Assembly: GCA_028284775.1 (NCBI GenBank)
Contig: JANQRB010000113.1
Span: forward strand, 1-39,276
Direction: 5' to 3'
Length of the DNA stretch: 39,276 nucleotides
From: Candidatus Kapaibacterium sp.
GTDB lineage: Bacteria; Bacteroidota; Ignavibacteria; Kapaibacteriales; UBA7675
The translations under genes and the position numbers were made by a program. Positions 17,019 to 26,560 of this stretch are shown piece by piece. How positions within the stretch are numbered: position 1 is the first letter of the stretch; each line of letters starts with the position of its first letter. Under the pieces are notes generated by a model. That model made no database searches and had not been told where the DNA came from. It was given only the letters and a program-made list of their open reading frames with translations.

Positions 17019-20000
17019 AATTCCGGCACAGATTCTTCGCCTGGCCCTGGTCATTGTGTTAAGCCTCAGCTCGGCGCGGGCTCAAAATGACGTCCAGGTG
17101 TCGACAACGGTCCTGCCGCCGTATTCGCCGTATCTTTCCGATTACGTCGGCATCGACAACAAGATCATCGTCAACTTAACCAATACAACGCAGCAGGATC
17201 TCGACCTGCGTCTCATTGGTTCATTCGAGGGCTTGAATAACGGCATCGAGATCGCGATACCGATGGACTTCAAACCCGCGCAGCCGATCAAGCTGGCGCC
17301 GCTGCAGAGCAAACTGCTCATGGGCCTGCAGTTGAAGGAGTACATTAATCCCGATGTCATGACCTTTCAGGGTATCTCGAAACAGGAAGTAGTGCAGGGC
17401 AACGGTCTGCCCGAGGGCGACTACCGTTTCTGCATGCGGGCGATCGCATATAACTCCAACGAGGCCCTGTCGCAGCCGGCGCCGTCGGGCTGTGCGCAGT
17501 TCGAGGTTACTCATTATGAAACGCCGCAGCTCACCCAACCCGAATGCGACGCGATCGTGAATGCGCAGAACCCCCAGAGCCTGCTGTTCGCCTGGACCAT
17601 TCCCGCCGGGGCGCCGCCCAATAAAGTGGAATACGTCCTGAAAATTGCCGAGATGTTTCCCAACGACGTCAATCCGACACAGGCAATACTGGCGGCCACC
17701 GATCCGCCCTTCTTTGAAAAAGTCGTCAAGACCAATTCCTACCTCTATAATCTTGCCGATACGAAACTTGAAGAGGGGCATCGTTATGCTGTGCGCGTCA
17801 CGGCGCGTGCTACAGCCGGCAACCAGCTCAATTTTAAAAACAATGGTCACAGCGTCGCCTGCTGGTTTCAGTATGGCCAGGAGCAGCAGCAACAGCAGAA
17901 CGAACCGGACGATGAGGAGCAGGAAGAACAAGAGCAGATCGTGGAAGAAGATGTCGACTTGGACGAAAACTATGCCAACCCATGCGAAATTCTCAACTGT
18001 GCGCCGCAGCCCCTTGCTTCGGGGCCGCCGAGCGGCAAGGAATACAAGATAGGCGATGAAGTGCAGGTCGGTTATTTTATCATGAAGCTGACTTCAGTTG
18101 CCAATGGCGCTTCCGACAAGTTGACGGGCGAAGGCGAAATCGATGCACCGCTCTTTAACACCAAACTCAAGGCCACCTTTCAGAATCTTAAAGTGAATGC
18201 CGCTCACAAGGTGTATCAGGGCAAGGCAATCGGTGCTTATGATCCCGGCGCTCAGGTGGATCAGGCGCTCAAAGACTACTCGAATAACCTGGGCAATATC
18301 GCCGAAGAGAAAGTGAAGACGGTGACGGACTATGTCAAGACGCACCAGAAGTATGTCGAAAATTTCGTCGATGTCCAGGCGCAGGGTCTCCCCTTCGCCT
18401 GGAATAAACTGTTCAACTCTAAGCTGCAACTGGTCAACATTGTGGCGATCGAATTCGCGCCGGACGGTGCGCGTCTCAATGCCTGTCTCAATTTTCAGAT
18501 TCCGGAAGCCAACAACAAAATCATCGCTTTTGCGCAAAAGAATGTTTGTTTCCATCCCACCGGACTGAGCGTCGACGGCCTGCAAAAGCTGACGATGCTG
18601 GGTAACGACAAGACCTTTAACTGGGGGCAGAACGTAACGGTGAAGTTGAAAGCCGCCAACGGCAACAACGGCTGCTTTGTGAAGTGGGACTGCGAAGGAT
18701 ATAAGGAAATGCAGCTGCATGGCGAATTCATTTTCGCCGAGAGCCTGTTGGAGAATGCCGACGGCAACGGTCCCGTGAAAGCCGGTTTCAAGTTCACGGC
18801 CGCCGCCTGGGGTGAAATGATCGGTGCGATCGACATGGATCCTTTTGTGGTGAAAGGATTCAAAGGCATGCGCATGGACTTCAACCAGGTGGTGCTGGAC
18901 TATTCGGACTCCAAGAATGCGGAGGGAATGAGCTTCCCGGTTAACTACAACGGCAACAAGGGCAATGACTGGCGCGGTTTTTACTTTAAGCAGATCGACG
19001 TAACGCTGCCGGACTATTTGAAGCAGAACAAACAGAATATCAAGATTACGATGAGCAATGCGCTCATCAATAAAATGGGATTCACCGGCAAGGTCAAGGT
19101 ACAGCCGGTGTTTAATCTCGACAAGGGCAACCTGGGCGGTTGGGCTTTTTCCATGGACAAGTTCGCGCTTGCCTTTGTCAACAACTCGTTGACGGAAGGG
19201 AAGTTCGAGGGCAAGTTGAAAATACCGGTTGCCCAGACAGGCCTCGGCTACAAGTGTCTGCTCAGCAACTCCAACCAGGGCGTGAAGACGGCATTCGAGG
19301 TCAGTAATCTCGATGACATCAACGTGCCGATGTGGGGCGCGTCGCTCAGCATTTACAATGGTTCCAGCGTGTCGGTGACGGCGGTGAACAACGACGTTAC
19401 CGTCAAGGCGATCCTCAGCGGCGATCTGACGATCGACAAGCAGTTTGCAAGCCTCAAGAATGTCGCGGTGAAAATTCCCGATGTCAAGTTTCAGAACTTT
19501 AAGATTCAGAACAAAAAGCCTTATCTCTCCGCGGACTACTTTAAGTTTTCCAGTCCGCAGAAGTCCTTCGCCGGTTTCCCGGTTTCGATCAAGCCGACTG
19601 ACGGCATTACCATCAAATTCAAGAATAACGGTACAATGGCCGGTATCCAGCTCGGCTTCCACGTCGGTCTGGACGGCAACGGTCAGAGCGCGCTCAGCGG
19701 CGGGACTTCCTTCACGATCTGGGGCCAGATGGAGGAGCAGAACGGTAAACAAACCTGGCAGCTGGCCAAGCCGGAGCTGAACTCCATCTACCTGAAGGCG
19801 AATATTGCCGCTTGTGAAATCGAGGGCAGCATCAACCTCTATAACGGTGATCCGACCTTCGGGGACGGCTTCAAGGGTTCACTGAAGGTTACATTCCGGC
19901 CGCTCATCGAATTGTCGGCTACCGTGCAGTTCGGCAGCACGAAGTACAACAACGGCAATCAACGCTACCGCTATTGGTACTTCGACGCCATGGCCAAGTT

Positions 20001-22950
20001 GAATGCCGGTATTATGGTGTATCCCGGCTTCGGCATCTACGGCTTTGGCGGCGGCGCCTACTACCACATGGAGCCGACAAAGGCGATGCCGAATGCCGCG
20101 GCACTCGACGGCGATCCCGATCAGGTGGCTAATTTCGACCAGGATACGCCCGGACAATCATCGACCGGTGTAACCTATAAGCCGAATCCCGGCATCGCCT
20201 TCGGCTTCAAGGCGACGATCATTATGGGGACGATGCCGAGTCCGAAAGCCTTCAACGGCGACCTGACGCTGGAAATGAACTTTAACAACGGCGGCGGCAT
20301 TAACATGATCGCAATCTCGGGGGCGGGCTACTTCGTCTCGGTGCCGGATCCGCAGAACAGACCGGGCGACGACGCCATTATCACGGCGACGGCCGAATTC
20401 GTCTACTCGAATGAGCTTAAATCCTTCGACGGCCTGATCGACATCAACTTCAACATCAAGGTCGGCAACAAGACGATCATCGAGGGCGGCGGCGACGTTG
20501 CTATGCACTTCAGCTCGGGCAAGTGGTTTATCAAATTCGGTACGCCGGACAGCCCCATGCCCCTGAATGTGCTGGATCTGCTGGAAATCAAGTCTTACTT
20601 TATGATCGGCAAAAACAGCCTGGGACCGATGCCGGACCTGCCGACCGAACCGATTAACTTCAAGGCGCATTTCCCGACATTCAATCAAAAAAATCCGCGA
20701 TCGCCGTCGACCGAGCTCGGCAGCGGCTTCGCCTTCGGGCAACAGTTAAATATCAATACCGGCGAAATGACGTTTCTGATATTCTATGCCCGAATTGCAA
20801 TCTCTTTCGGCTATGATATTTCGATCCTGAATCTGGACGCCGTCTGCGACAAGATACCGGGCAAGATGGGGCTGAACGGCTGGTATGCCCAGGGGCAGGT
20901 CTACGCCGGTCTCGAAGCGTCGGTGGGGATGAGACTCAACCTCTGGTTCGCCAAAGCGGATGTCGAGCTCTTTAACGTCGGCATCTATGCGGGATTGAAA
21001 GCCGGCCTGCCGAATCCCACCTGGCTGAAAGGCGCCGTCAAGGGTACCTACAGCGTCATGAACGGCCTGCTTTCCGGCTCCTGTACCTTCCATTTCGAAA
21101 CGGGCGAATACTGTGACGTCAGTGAAGGCGATCCCTTCGGCGGTCTGAAAATTATTGCCGATCTGCAGCCTATCGGCGGCGACGTGGATGTCTACGCTTT
21201 TCCGCAGGTGGCATTCAACCTGCCGGTCGGCAAAGACAAGGTAATCGCGGTGGAGGCGCTCGATGAAAACGATGAGCTGACGGTCATTAAGTTTCGCTTC
21301 GGCATCAAAAAGTTCGAGGTCCGCAAAAAATCGAACAATGCAAAGATTGCCGGCGCCTGGCGAATGGTTAACAAAAAGATGTCCGCGATTTTCGAACCCA
21401 AGGAGATGCTCCCCGAAAAAACGGAATACATTGTCAGCGTTCGCATCCACGGCGACCGGCTCGTGAATGGATCCTGGAAGCGGATCAAGAAATGTAAAAA
21501 CTGTACGCAGGATCATGTCGAGCCAAAAGACAAGGAATTCAAAACGGGCGAGGCACCGGAGCACTTTCGTCAGAAAGATGTTATTTCAACGACGCCGCGC
21601 CGCCTGCAGCGCTATTTCCATCCGGCCGAAAGCCAAAAAGCCGCCGTGCGCATGATCCAGTTTCCAACGCACATAGCGCAGCTTAAGCCGGAAGACTCCC
21701 GCTATAAGTACGTTTACTTCGCGCGTTTCTTCGAGATTAAGGCCGGCGCCAAGCAAGTCGGAGGCTCCTACGGGCTCTGGTGGTCCAACACCAACAACTT
21801 CAAGGGCGTGCGGTTTACCATGCCGGATCTGAAGCCCAAGACGCTGTATATCGCCAAGATCATTCGCAAGAAGAAGCTGAAGCAGGGACAGCAGGCGCCC
21901 CAGGACAACTTCAAGAAATTCACTACATACAAATATCTCGGCGCAGGGCAGAAGATGAAAGTGCGCCGCACGCGTCTTGACGGATTTAAGCTGGGCGATG
22001 ACGAGTTCCTGGTGTATCAGATGGCCTTCAAGACGAGTAAGCATTACTCGTTCAAAAAGAAGATGGATAAGTATCTGTCTAACAAGAAGTCGGTTACGCG
22101 GGGCAATGGCGCTAATTATAATCGCGTGTATGCCAAATACAAAGGCGATGAACCGCTCGACTGGTATGATATGTACCAGACCGTGTACAAGAAAAACGAC
22201 CAGTATATCTACACGGCTCCGACAGTGCGCCTCAAAGCCATCGACATGTCCAGTCCGACGGAGAACAACCCCTACTGGTCGTACCTCCACTACCGCTACT
22301 ATAAGTACGGCCAGAAAGACTATTACATCAACGGCACGTATATCGGAAGTGAAAAGGGTATGAATATCACTAATCCGCGGATGTATCGCACTTATCCCGG
22401 GAAGACTATCTATGCCCCCGGCAGCCGCGTGACGAACAATACGCATCTTTCGCAGGTGCATTTCCCGCAATACGCCGTGGCCCTGCGTTATGAAGGGAAT
22501 GGCCTGACAGGCAGACTGACGAATTCCGAAATCAATGCGGTCTTCTGGAAGGACTTTAACATGAATCCCTCGCCGGGACCGGCCAAAAAGGGACCCGTCT
22601 TCAAACTCGGCAAGATTATACCCAAGAATCCGCAGATGATGGCGCAGAATCAATTTGCCCAGGCCGAGCACAATACCCTGGTAATACTCTATGATGTTGC
22701 CAATGTCCTGAAGCGGGACAGGAAGAAGATTGCAGATGAATTAACGCAGCGCTACGGGGCTACGCTCGCGAAGACTCCCCAGTTCTGGAGCTTCATGAAA
22801 TACAATGCCAGCGCGCAGGTGGCGCAGGATCTGGCAGTCCAGGGTTACGACTATTGGAACATGAACCTTCACAAGAGCACGAAGATGAAAGTCAGAATAA
22901 CGGCCAGCGGATATCTCGTTGATAAGGAAGTTGTCTTTAAGCTGGACTAG
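17002..22950 (+). CDS. giant TANFOR-domain surface protein
   Basis: A 1,982-residue protein with a signal peptide (about 1-28, LVIVLSLSSARAQ). About 31-170 matches the TANFOR domain pattern (PPYSPYLSDY, GLNNGIEI, LPEGDYRFCMRAI). About 176-292 is fibronectin-like, and 293-322 is a Gln/Glu/Asp-rich linker. About 350-1370 is a long beta-rich body with motifs I associate with this family (YRYWYFDAMAKL, GFGGGAYYHM, GSGFAFGQQLN). About 1378-1520 resembles a bacterial Ig-like domain (FEPKEMLPEKTEYIVSV) with a CKNC pair at its end. The last about 450 residues are strongly basic and Tyr-rich. No T9SS tail is present, so the export route is unclear. It is coupled to the barrel gene upstream and followed 59 nt later by an FN3 gene. 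It likely forms an extended surface structure; function is unproven. Confidence 0.85.
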   Translation: MYSHSKIPAQILRLALVIVLSLSSARAQNDVQVSTTVLPPYSPYLSDYVGIDNKIIVNLTNTTQQDLDLRLIGSFEGLNNGIEIAIPMDFKPAQPIKLAPLQSKLLMGLQLKEYINPDVMTFQGISKQEVVQGNGLPEGDYRFCMRAIAYNSNEALSQPAPSGCAQFEVTHYETPQLTQPECDAIVNAQNPQSLLFAWTIPAGAPPNKVEYVLKIAEMFPNDVNPTQAILAATDPPFFEKVVKTNSYLYNLADTKLEEGHRYAVRVTARATAGNQLNFKNNGHSVACWFQYGQEQQQQQNEPDDEEQEEQEQIVEEDVDLDENYANPCEILNCAPQPLASGPPSGKEYKIGDEVQVGYFIMKLTSVANGASDKLTGEGEIDAPLFNTKLKATFQNLKVNAAHKVYQGKAIGAYDPGAQVDQALKDYSNNLGNIAEEKVKTVTDYVKTHQKYVENFVDVQAQGLPFAWNKLFNSKLQLVNIVAIEFAPDGARLNACLNFQIPEANNKIIAFAQKNVCFHPTGLSVDGLQKLTMLGNDKTFNWGQNVTVKLKAANGNNGCFVKWDCEGYKEMQLHGEFIFAESLLENADGNGPVKAGFKFTAAAWGEMIGAIDMDPFVVKGFKGMRMDFNQVVLDYSDSKNAEGMSFPVNYNGNKGNDWRGFYFKQIDVTLPDYLKQNKQNIKITMSNALINKMGFTGKVKVQPVFNLDKGNLGGWAFSMDKFALAFVNNSLTEGKFEGKLKIPVAQTGLGYKCLLSNSNQGVKTAFEVSNLDDINVPMWGASLSIYNGSSVSVTAVNNDVTVKAILSGDLTIDKQFASLKNVAVKIPDVKFQNFKIQNKKPYLSADYFKFSSPQKSFAGFPVSIKPTDGITIKFKNNGTMAGIQLGFHVGLDGNGQSALSGGTSFTIWGQMEEQNGKQTWQLAKPELNSIYLKANIAACEIEGSINLYNGDPTFGDGFKGSLKVTFRPLIELSATVQFGSTKYNNGNQRYRYWYFDAMAKLNAGIMVYPGFGIYGFGGGAYYHMEPTKAMPNAAALDGDPDQVANFDQDTPGQSSTGVTYKPNPGIAFGFKATIIMGTMPSPKAFNGDLTLEMNFNNGGGINMIAISGAGYFVSVPDPQNRPGDDAIITATAEFVYSNELKSFDGLIDINFNIKVGNKTIIEGGGDVAMHFSSGKWFIKFGTPDSPMPLNVLDLLEIKSYFMIGKNSLGPMPDLPTEPINFKAHFPTFNQKNPRSPSTELGSGFAFGQQLNINTGEMTFLIFYARIAISFGYDISILNLDAVCDKIPGKMGLNGWYAQGQVYAGLEASVGMRLNLWFAKADVELFNVGIYAGLKAGLPNPTWLKGAVKGTYSVMNGLLSGSCTFHFETGEYCDVSEGDPFGGLKIIADLQPIGGDVDVYAFPQVAFNLPVGKDKVIAVEALDENDELTVIKFRFGIKKFEVRKKSNNAKIAGAWRMVNKKMSAIFEPKEMLPEKTEYIVSVRIHGDRLVNGSWKRIKKCKNCTQDHVEPKDKEFKTGEAPEHFRQKDVISTTPRRLQRYFHPAESQKAAVRMIQFPTHIAQLKPEDSRYKYVYFARFFEIKAGAKQVGGSYGLWWSNTNNFKGVRFTMPDLKPKTLYIAKIIRKKKLKQGQQAPQDNFKKFTTYKYLGAGQKMKVRRTRLDGFKLGDDEFLVYQMAFKTSKHYSFKKKMDKYLSNKKSVTRGNGANYNRVYAKYKGDEPLDWYDMYQTVYKKNDQYIYTAPTVRLKAIDMSSPTENNPYWSYLHYRYYKYGQKDYYINGTYIGSEKGMNITNPRMYRTYPGKTIYAPGSRVTNNTHLSQVHFPQYAVALRYEGNGLTGRLTNSEINAVFWKDFNMNPSPGPAKKGPVFKLGKIIPKNPQMMAQNQFAQAEHNTLVILYDVANVLKRDRKKIADELTQRYGATLAKTPQFWSFMKYNASAQVAQDLAVQGYDYWNMNLHKSTKMKVRITASGYLVDKEVVFKLD

Positions 22951-23009
22951 GCGTCGACAGCCGGACTGATAAATTGAACTCTTCGATTTAACACTTTGAA
23001 ATTCACGCT

Positions 23010-25211
23010 ATGAAAGTACTATTGACTTTTTTCTGCCTCCTGTCGCTCTTATCAGCCGGGCTGAGTGCGCAAATCGATCCAGCCGAAATCGAAATGGACG
23101 AAACGACGCGGGCGGAAGCGGCGGCGGATAGTGAAACGGAGGAAAGCGAAGAGCAGCAGGCGCCGGACTCCACAGAGCAGTTGGGACCGAACCTGCGTCT
23201 CGTCGGTCGCTCATACGGCGATTCGGTGGTGCTGCGCTGGGGCGTGGTCGATCATGCCGCCTGGAAGATCGCCAGCCGCGCCGGTTTTGTGCTGGAGCGC
23301 TTGCCCCTGAAAGAGTTTGATGCCGATCGGAAATCGCTGCCCTGGGAGCTTATCACTCCCGAGCCGCTCATTCCGCTCAGTCTGTCCGAATGGCGCGCCC
23401 GCCATGCCGCCGATGATACCCTGGTGGCCGCGGCGGTGCAGGCCTATCATGGAGGTCCGGTGGTAAGCTCCGACGACCCCTTCGGCTCGATATATGAAAT
23501 GTATGTGCAGCAGACAAACATGCATGGCTTCGCACATCTGCTCGCCGACTTTCAGCCTTATATTGCCGACGGCCTGGCCTTGCGTTATGCCGACAAAAAT
23601 GTTAAAACCGATGCGGTCTATATGTATCGGATTCGTTCGCTCGCCGACGATCCCAACACAAGGATCGACACCGCTCTGGCTCTGGTGACGGCCCATTCCT
23701 TCGAGCCGGTGCCAGGAATTATAAATATCGACGTTTCGGAGCGGGAGCTGGAAGTGGAGCTGCGCTGGGACAAATTCGAGCATATGGACGCCCCCTTTTC
23801 AGGTTATGTGATCGAACAGTCGCTCGACGGCGGCAACAGTTTCCGCCGCTTAAATTCACTGCCATTTATTCCCGCGGAAACATTCGGCGACGGCTCGGTG
23901 GAGAATGGCGGCACTTACTATTCCTATCGCGTTAAGCTGGAGGAGAATTACCGGCCGGCCTGGTACAGGATTCGCGGGCTGAATGCCTTTGGCGAACTAT
24001 CGGACAGCAGCGCCGTCATCGAGGCCATGGGACGTGACAAGACGCCGCCCAAGCAGCCGCGGATGGAACAGTACGAAATCGTTGACGGCGGCTCGATCAA
24101 GATAAACTGGACGATCGACAGCGCCAACCCCGACCCTGATCTCGACGGCTTCTTCGTCGCAAAAAGCCTGGACCCGGAAGGGCCTTTCGAGCCGATCAGC
24201 GCCGAGCTGCCGACTTCCGCGCGGAGCTTCGTCGACGAAGGCGTTGCTGATCTGGCGCAACATTACTATGTGGTGGGCGCTTTCGACACCGCCGCCAACT
24301 CGCGTCTCTCTGCGCCTATTCTCGGCATCTTTCCCGATTCCATTCCGCCGGCAACGGTCGCCGGACTCCGCGGCACGATCGACAGCAGCGGCTTTGTAAC
24401 CTTAACCTGGAACGCCAATACCGAACGGGATCTGCAGGGCTACCGGGTGTTTTACGCGCATCAGGACGACCACGAATACCAGCAGTTAACAACGGACATC
24501 GGCCTCGATACCGTGTTTGTCGACTCGCTCACGCTGCGGACCTTGTCGAAGGATATTTACTATCGCGTCGTGGCGCTCGACTGGAATTTCAACCACTCGG
24601 GTTGGGGGAAGTCGCTACTGCTGAAAAAACCGGACATCGTCCCGCCGGCTGCGCCTTTGATTACGGAAGTTATCACCAGCGACTCGTCGGTAACGCTTAG
24701 CTGGCATAACAGTCCCAGCGAGGATGTCAGCGCGCATTTGCTGTTGCGGCGTGCGAGCGGCGCGCAGGAATGGCAAACGCTGGTAACGATCGAAGAAGCC
24801 GGACAGCGATCTTATGCCGACAAGAGCGCCCTGCAGTCACAGCTCTACGAATATGCGCTTGAAGCCCGCGACGAGAGCGGCCTGACATCCGGGATTTCCA
24901 ATATCATCACGGCGCGTGTTTACGACTCCGGAATCAGGGAGCGTGTCGGCAATCTCAGTTATCGTTACGATACCGAAAACGGCCGCATCATACTGAGCTG
25001 GAGCTACGGCGCCGGCAGTCACCAGTTTTATGTGTACAAAGCGATCGGCGACGGCAGCCTGGTACTGCTGCAATCGCTGCCGGGCAGCGTCACGGAATTC
25101 ATCGACACGGAAGTCGCGGCAGGCGTAACGTACCGCTACGCGATTAAAGTAGTGACCGACGACGGCGGTGAATCGGCGATGGCCGCGACCGAAACGATCA
25201 GAGTGGAGTGA
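23010..25211 (+). CDS. secreted fibronectin type III repeat protein
   Basis: A 733-residue protein with a signal peptide (about 1-20, LLTFFCLLSLLSAGLSA) and an acidic low-complexity stretch (about 24-56). About 60-230 is an N-terminal domain specific to this protein (VVLRWGVVDHAAW, ASRAGFVLERL). Five fibronectin type III domains follow at roughly 235-340, 345-440, 443-540, 542-635 and 645-733. They show the repeated VxLxW...GYxVxxS...YxYRVxAxD pattern and D(K/S/I)xPPxxP linkers between domains. No T9SS tail is visible. The gene lies 59 nt after the TANFOR gene in the same direction, with no terminator between, so it is the third gene of a surface operon. FN3 arrays normally serve as binding or spacer modules. 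Confidence 0.85.
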   Translation: MKVLLTFFCLLSLLSAGLSAQIDPAEIEMDETTRAEAAADSETEESEEQQAPDSTEQLGPNLRLVGRSYGDSVVLRWGVVDHAAWKIASRAGFVLERLPLKEFDADRKSLPWELITPEPLIPLSLSEWRARHAADDTLVAAAVQAYHGGPVVSSDDPFGSIYEMYVQQTNMHGFAHLLADFQPYIADGLALRYADKNVKTDAVYMYRIRSLADDPNTRIDTALALVTAHSFEPVPGIINIDVSERELEVELRWDKFEHMDAPFSGYVIEQSLDGGNSFRRLNSLPFIPAETFGDGSVENGGTYYSYRVKLEENYRPAWYRIRGLNAFGELSDSSAVIEAMGRDKTPPKQPRMEQYEIVDGGSIKINWTIDSANPDPDLDGFFVAKSLDPEGPFEPISAELPTSARSFVDEGVADLAQHYYVVGAFDTAANSRLSAPILGIFPDSIPPATVAGLRGTIDSSGFVTLTWNANTERDLQGYRVFYAHQDDHEYQQLTTDIGLDTVFVDSLTLRTLSKDIYYRVVALDWNFNHSGWGKSLLLKKPDIVPPAAPLITEVITSDSSVTLSWHNSPSEDVSAHLLLRRASGAQEWQTLVTIEEAGQRSYADKSALQSQLYEYALEARDESGLTSGISNIITARVYDSGIRERVGNLSYRYDTENGRIILSWSYGAGSHQFYVYKAIGDGSLVLLQSLPGSVTEFIDTEVAAGVTYRYAIKVVTDDGGESAMAATETIRVE

Positions 25212-25329
25212 GGAATGCCAGCCGGATCTATCTGTAGTGAACAAAGCGTAAACACAAGATTTGTCAGGCTTCGGTTGTCGGCAGGACTGAAAGCATGCAC
25301 TGCCGGCCACCAGTTTTGTCGGGTTGAAT

Positions 25330-26331
25330 GTGCAGCTTAACAAAGAGTGTATCGTCATAGGGGCGGGAATAGCCGGCCTGAGCGCAGCGCGTACGCTCAG
25401 TGCCGCCGGCCGTTCGGTACTGGTGCTGGAATCCGCCGCATCGGTCGGCGGTCGTGTTAGTACCCACAGGAGGCGTCTGCACAACGGTCGGACGGCGGTC
25501 TTTGACGCGGGCGCTCAGTTTGTGTATTCGATCGACCCGGAGTTTCAGGAGGTAGTACGGAAATGGCATTCCGACGGATTGTTGCGGGAATGGTCTGAAG
25601 CGAGTACACTCGATCGGCATCCTGAAATAGTCAGGGTGCATGTAGGAATCAAAGGAATGCAGGCTCTGCCGCAGTCGATGGCGGATTCAATTGACGTACG
25701 CTGCGATGCGCAGGTCGAAGCTCTTACACTGCACCGCGATGGTTACTGCGTGTTAACATTAGCAGATGACACGGTCTTGCGGGCCGCCGATGTCATCGTC
25801 ACCTGCCCGGCGCCGCAAGCGGTGGACCTGTTTGAACGGGGCGAGTTTCCCCTGCCTTCCGAACAGCGCGCCTACCTGGATGCGGTTGACTACAGCCGCT
25901 GCCTGGCCGTCCTGGCTGTCCTCGACCGTCCCAGCGCCCTCGCGCCCCCGGGAGTGCTGAACCTGTCGACAGGTCCGCTGGCGTCGATCTGCGATCAAGG
26001 GCAGAAGGGCGTCTCCAGCGAAGTTCCGACGGTCACCCTGCTGGCGCAGCCCGCCTGGAGTTATCGTCATTGGGACAGCAACGAAACAATTGTGGCCGGC
26101 ATCCTGCTCGCCGTCGCCGACGAGTGGCTGGGCGCCGAGGTCCTGGAGCACGAAGTAGTTCACTGGGGCTATGCGGAGGCGGAATCGCGTTATCCGGCAT
26201 CGTGCATGGTGCTGCACAATACGCCGACGGTCGTTCTCGCGGGTGATCTCTTCGGACCGGGTCGCATCGAAGGGGCCTATCTCTCAGGGCGCGCCGCCGC
26301 CCGGATGGTGCTTGGCGCAGGCGACAAGTAA
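25330..26331 (+). CDS. renalase-like FAD-dependent amine oxidoreductase
   Basis: About 333 residues, the usual size for the renalase/COG3380 group. The Rossmann FAD-binding motif is at the N-terminus (VIGAGIAGLSAARTL, then LVLESAASVGGRVST), followed by the family's FDAGAQFVYSIDPEF segment. A conserved KGMQALP block lies near residue 110. The C-terminal FAD-contact motif is LAGDLFGPGRIEGAYLSGRAAA. Members oxidise aberrant reduced nicotinamide dinucleotides or related amines using FAD; the substrate here is not known. No ATG is in frame: the start is GTG 25330 or TTG 25324, neither with a ribosome site. It has no signal peptide, so it is cytoplasmic. It follows the FN3 gene by 118 nt but is metabolically unrelated. 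Confidence 0.85.
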   Translation: MQLNKECIVIGAGIAGLSAARTLSAAGRSVLVLESAASVGGRVSTHRRRLHNGRTAVFDAGAQFVYSIDPEFQEVVRKWHSDGLLREWSEASTLDRHPEIVRVHVGIKGMQALPQSMADSIDVRCDAQVEALTLHRDGYCVLTLADDTVLRAADVIVTCPAPQAVDLFERGEFPLPSEQRAYLDAVDYSRCLAVLAVLDRPSALAPPGVLNLSTGPLASICDQGQKGVSSEVPTVTLLAQPAWSYRHWDSNETIVAGILLAVADEWLGAEVLEHEVVHWGYAEAESRYPASCMVLHNTPTVVLAGDLFGPGRIEGAYLSGRAAARMVLGAGDK

Positions 26332-26560
26332 ACAGCGTCGCAGCCGAACGCGCGGCGTCATTGCAAGGCATTTGACCGATTCATTCAAGCGAGCGCTCAG
26401 CAGGAAAAATCAGGACGCCGGCCAGTCCGCGACGATACAGGCTTTGCGCCTGCGTTTGTGCGCGAGTGTCGGCCGGCGCCCCGGAAGCTAGCAGAATTGC
26501 GAACTGCTAATCGGAATCCGACAGATTCTTTCGTCAAGGGGAGAAGCTGCTATGAGCGAC

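Noticed and set aside
18094..19752. 552-codon minus-strand frame inside the TANFOR gene
   Set aside because: Shadow of a GC-rich coding strand: the plus-strand frame has a signal peptide and family motifs, while the antisense product is His/Arg/Val-rich with none.
26489..26509. TAGCAG/CTGCTA hairpin between convergent genes
   Set aside because: Only 6 bp with a 9-nt loop and no T tract; too weak to call a terminator.
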